A stretch of DNA of 15,037 nt from an archaeon (GTDB taxonomy: Archaea > Methanobacteriota > Methanobacteria > Methanobacteriales > Methanobacteriaceae). This document shows, piece by piece, positions 12,606 through 15,037 of this stretch. A program made the translations under genes and the position numbers. The DNA is taken from the NCBI GenBank assembly GCA_024409145.1, contig JAKSUF010000008.1:1-15037 (forward strand), given 5' to 3'. Position 1 is the stretch's first letter; every line of letters begins with the position of its first letter. The notes under the pieces are model-generated. The model ran no database searches and was not told the DNA's origin. It saw nothing but the letters and a program-made list of their open reading frames with translations.

Positions 12606-14912
12606 GTGGAAGTAAAACATGTTGAAGATATAAAAAGAGCTAAAATCACTGTTAAAAAGAATAATGGTGTATCTGAAAGCTTTAGTTATGAAAAATTATT
12701 AAAATCTTTAGTTATGGTTGAAGCACCTTATTTTGAAACTGAAAATATTGTTTCAAATGTGGTAGAATCCTTATATGATGGCATAAAAACTAAAGAAATT
12801 AAAAAAATTGTTTATGAATCTTTAGAAGAAGTTGATCAAGAAGCAGCTAATAAATACTTAGCTAAAACTACTTTAAAAGTACGTTCTTCAAGAGATAAAA
12901 TTGAACCATTCGATATGGCCAAAATTGCAAGTACCTTGGTTAATGAGACTGGAGCTTCCCAAGAAACTGCTTTTGAGATAGCTACTGAAGTTTGGAAAGA
13001 ACTTAAAAAACTTAATGTAGATTATTTAACTGCACCAATGATTAGGGAGATTGTAAACACTAAACTTGTTGAATATGGTTTAGAAGATTTAAGAAGAAGA
13101 TATACTCGTTTAGGTATTCCTGTTTATAATATTACTTCATTAATTGAAAATGGTTCTAGAGATAATGCAAATATGATGCACAACCCTGAATCTATTCATA
13201 AATATGTTGCAGATGAAGCATTAAAACAATATGCTCTTTTACACATGTTACCTTCTCATTTAGCAGATGCTCATATGTCTGGTGATATCCACATTCACGA
13301 TTTAGAATTCTTTGCTGGAAGGCCATTAAACTGTCTCCAACATGATATTAGGACTTTTATTAGGTATGGTCTTAAAGTTGATGGTACTGGAGATCATACT
13401 TCTGTAGCAGCTCCACCTTCTCATATGGAAACTTTAATGAATCATACTGGTGAGATTATGCTTGCGGCACAACAAAATATGTCTGGTGGGCAAGCTATGT
13501 CTTTATGGAATGTATTTGTTGCACCATTTGCAAAAGGAAGAACTTATGAAGAAGTTAAACAATGTATTCAAATGCTTGTTTACAACTTAAATATGGCTTA
13601 TGCTGCAAGAGGTTCACAAGTTCCATTTACTAGTATGCAACTTGAGTTCGGAATTCCAAAGTTCTTAGAAGACTTAACTGCTTATGGTCCTAGAGGTGAA
13701 GTTGTTGGTACTTATGGTGATTTTGAAGATGAAACTAGAATGATTCAGAGAGCATTTACTGAAGTATTACTTGAAGGAGATTCTGAAGGTAAACCTCATC
13801 TTTTCCCAAACACTATCTATACTTTACGTGAAGAAACTCTTAAAGGGGACTATGATGAAGATATGCTTTTAGTTCATGAGCTTTCTGCAAAATACGGGTC
13901 TTCTTATTTTGTAAATATGTTACCTGACTATAGAGGAAATATGGCTAATTATATGGGTTGTAGAACTTGTCTCCAAGATACTTGGACTGGTGACTGGGAT
14001 GAAGATTGTTTAAGAACTGGTAACCTTGCTTATGTTACTTTAAACATGCCTAGAATAGGATATCAATCTAGAGATGAAGATGAAGTATTTGAATACTTAG
14101 ATAATTATATGGACTTAGCTGTTGAAACTTTATTAATTAGAAGACAACAAGGTCTTAATTGTATAAATGATTTTGATATATTACCATTCTTAAATCAAAA
14201 AGTTGGAGATGACACTTATTATAGGATTAGAAACTCTACCTTATCTTTTGGTTTCTGTGGTCTTAATGAAATGTTACTTGCTCTCTTTGATGAAGGAATT
14301 GAAAATCCTGATGCAAATAAATTTGGTATTAAATGTTTAGAATATATCAATGCAAGAGCTAAAAAATTACAAGAAGAAACTGGTTTAAGATGGTCTGTAT
14401 TGCAAACTCCTGCAGAATCTACTGCTTACAGGTTTGCAACTTTAGATAAAGAGAAATTTGGAGATAATGCAATATTACAAGGAGATAATAGTGCTAATTA
14501 TTACACTAACTCTTCTCATGTTCCTGTAAACTCTAATATTTCCTTTGCAGATAAAGTTAAAATCGAATCTCAATATCATTCATTAACTCCTGGTGGACAT
14601 ATTTTCCATGCATTTATGGGAGAATCTTATTCTGATCCTGAAGCATTGATGAGTTTAACCAATAAAATAGCTAAAAAATCTGACATTGGTTTCTGGGCTT
14701 ATTCTTCTGCATTTAGTTTCTGTCTTAAATGTAAAACTTTAATGAAAGGTTTAAGTAATAAATGTCCTTCATGTGGTGAATCTGCTGATGTGGAATGGTA
14801 TGATAGAATTACTGGTTATGTGCAGCAAGTAGGTCATGCTAAATCTGCTAATGGTGGATGGAATGCAGGTAAACGTCAAGAACTTGTTGATAGACGTAGA
14901 TTTGAACAATAA
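12606..14912 (+). CDS. nrdD: Anaerobic (class III) ribonucleoside-triphosphate reductase
   Basis: This glycyl-radical enzyme makes dNTPs from NTPs without oxygen, in the cytosol. Two ATP-cone-like regulatory domains lie at about 13-92 and 93-172; the second keeps the E-P-F-D-x-x-K-I motif. The catalytic barrel follows. Cys243 (in NCLQHD) and Cys452 (in MGCRTC) match the active-site cysteine pair of the family, the latter being the expected thiyl-radical site. A further Cys455 lies three residues on. The C-terminus has the zinc site Cys706/709/720/723 and the radical motif R-I-T-G-Y with Gly737, then WNAGKRQE. Length (768) is normal. The activating radical-SAM enzyme NrdG is not in the window and could lie downstream. 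A palindrome over its TATA box hints at repression. The start is GTG, with GGATGTGA 4 nt upstream. Confidence 0.96.
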   Translation: MEVKHVEDIKRAKITVKKNNGVSESFSYEKLLKSLVMVEAPYFETENIVSNVVESLYDGIKTKEIKKIVYESLEEVDQEAANKYLAKTTLKVRSSRDKIEPFDMAKIASTLVNETGASQETAFEIATEVWKELKKLNVDYLTAPMIREIVNTKLVEYGLEDLRRRYTRLGIPVYNITSLIENGSRDNANMMHNPESIHKYVADEALKQYALLHMLPSHLADAHMSGDIHIHDLEFFAGRPLNCLQHDIRTFIRYGLKVDGTGDHTSVAAPPSHMETLMNHTGEIMLAAQQNMSGGQAMSLWNVFVAPFAKGRTYEEVKQCIQMLVYNLNMAYAARGSQVPFTSMQLEFGIPKFLEDLTAYGPRGEVVGTYGDFEDETRMIQRAFTEVLLEGDSEGKPHLFPNTIYTLREETLKGDYDEDMLLVHELSAKYGSSYFVNMLPDYRGNMANYMGCRTCLQDTWTGDWDEDCLRTGNLAYVTLNMPRIGYQSRDEDEVFEYLDNYMDLAVETLLIRRQQGLNCINDFDILPFLNQKVGDDTYYRIRNSTLSFGFCGLNEMLLALFDEGIENPDANKFGIKCLEYINARAKKLQEETGLRWSVLQTPAESTAYRFATLDKEKFGDNAILQGDNSANYYTNSSHVPVNSNISFADKVKIESQYHSLTPGGHIFHAFMGESYSDPEALMSLTNKIAKKSDIGFWAYSSAFSFCLKCKTLMKGLSNKCPSCGESADVEWYDRITGYVQQVGHAKSANGGWNAGKRQELVDRRRFEQ

Positions 14913-14923
14913 TAATTAGTTGA

Positions 14924-15027
14924 TTTATTTCAACTATTTTTTTTATTTTTTAATTTATTTTTCTTTTACTTTTTATTTCAACTGTTTTTTTATTTTTTAA
15001 TTTATTTTTTTTTACTTTTTATTTCTT
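14924..15027 (+). repeat. T-rich direct repeat (about 47 bp, two degenerate copies) after nrdD, likely terminator
   Basis: TTTATTTCAACT begins at 14924 and TTTATTTCAACT recurs at 14972. Both copies continue with a T7-T8 run, ATTTTTTAATTTA, a T-run and ACTTTTTATTTC. They differ by an A/G change and by T-run lengths, giving offsets of 46-48 bp. The strand, the position 11 nt after the nrdD stop and the U-rich product fit an archaeal terminator. The T-rich DNA continues to the window edge, so further copies may lie outside. Confidence 0.65.
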
Positions 15028-15037
15028 TTATTTTTTT

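Overview
The window reads as chromosomal DNA of a very AT-rich methanogenic archaeon, most likely of the order Methanobacteriales (Methanobrevibacter/Methanosphaera type). Three archaeal hallmarks support this: the large subunit of the archaeal D-family DNA polymerase (DP2), an archaeal Sec61-beta with the typical PMSGAGLVRYFD core, and an oxygen-sensitive class III ribonucleotide reductase. Ribosome binding sites are variants of AGGTGAT/GTGAT placed 3-5 nt before the start, and TTTATAWA-type TATA boxes are common. The genus is an inference; no rRNA is present to fix it. All ten genes I can support lie on the + strand.

Layout. 119-1468 is purB (adenylosuccinate lyase). 1541-5954 holds five membrane-protein genes: an acyltransferase-3 family protein, a DUF998 protein, a CPBP/Rce1-type protease, an M50/site-2 protease-like metalloprotease, and a second CPBP protease whose start I move to a TTG at 5166. 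A T-rich gap leads to 6276-8054, a soluble PAS protein whose C-terminus resembles a HisKA_2-type histidine kinase that has lost its key catalytic residues. 8226-8387 is a short Sec61-beta gene. 8633-12061 is the polymerase D large subunit, inteinless, with two zinc ribbons and a C-terminal PCNA-binding peptide. After a 544-bp gap, 12606-14912 encodes anaerobic ribonucleoside-triphosphate reductase with two ATP-cones and a glycyl-radical motif.

How the parts relate. PurB (purine synthesis), NrdD (dNTP supply), DP2 (replication) and Sec61-beta (secretion) are housekeeping genes that seem to be transcribed separately. The block 1541-8054 looks accessory: a membrane and proteolysis cluster followed by a possible non-catalytic sensor. 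I see no transposase, integrase, tRNA, rRNA or CRISPR array.

The non-coding DNA is unusually structured. T-rich tandem repeats with units of 45-48 bp follow three genes. A 35-bp unit carrying a TATA-like core is repeated three times before the Sec61-beta gene. Two overlapping inverted repeats cover the nrdD TATA box. An inverted repeat sits at the predicted transcription start of the PAS gene. The most interesting leads are the degenerate kinase, the nrdD palindromes, the promoter-like triple repeat and the three-protease cluster. I did not find a clear new defence or mobile system.
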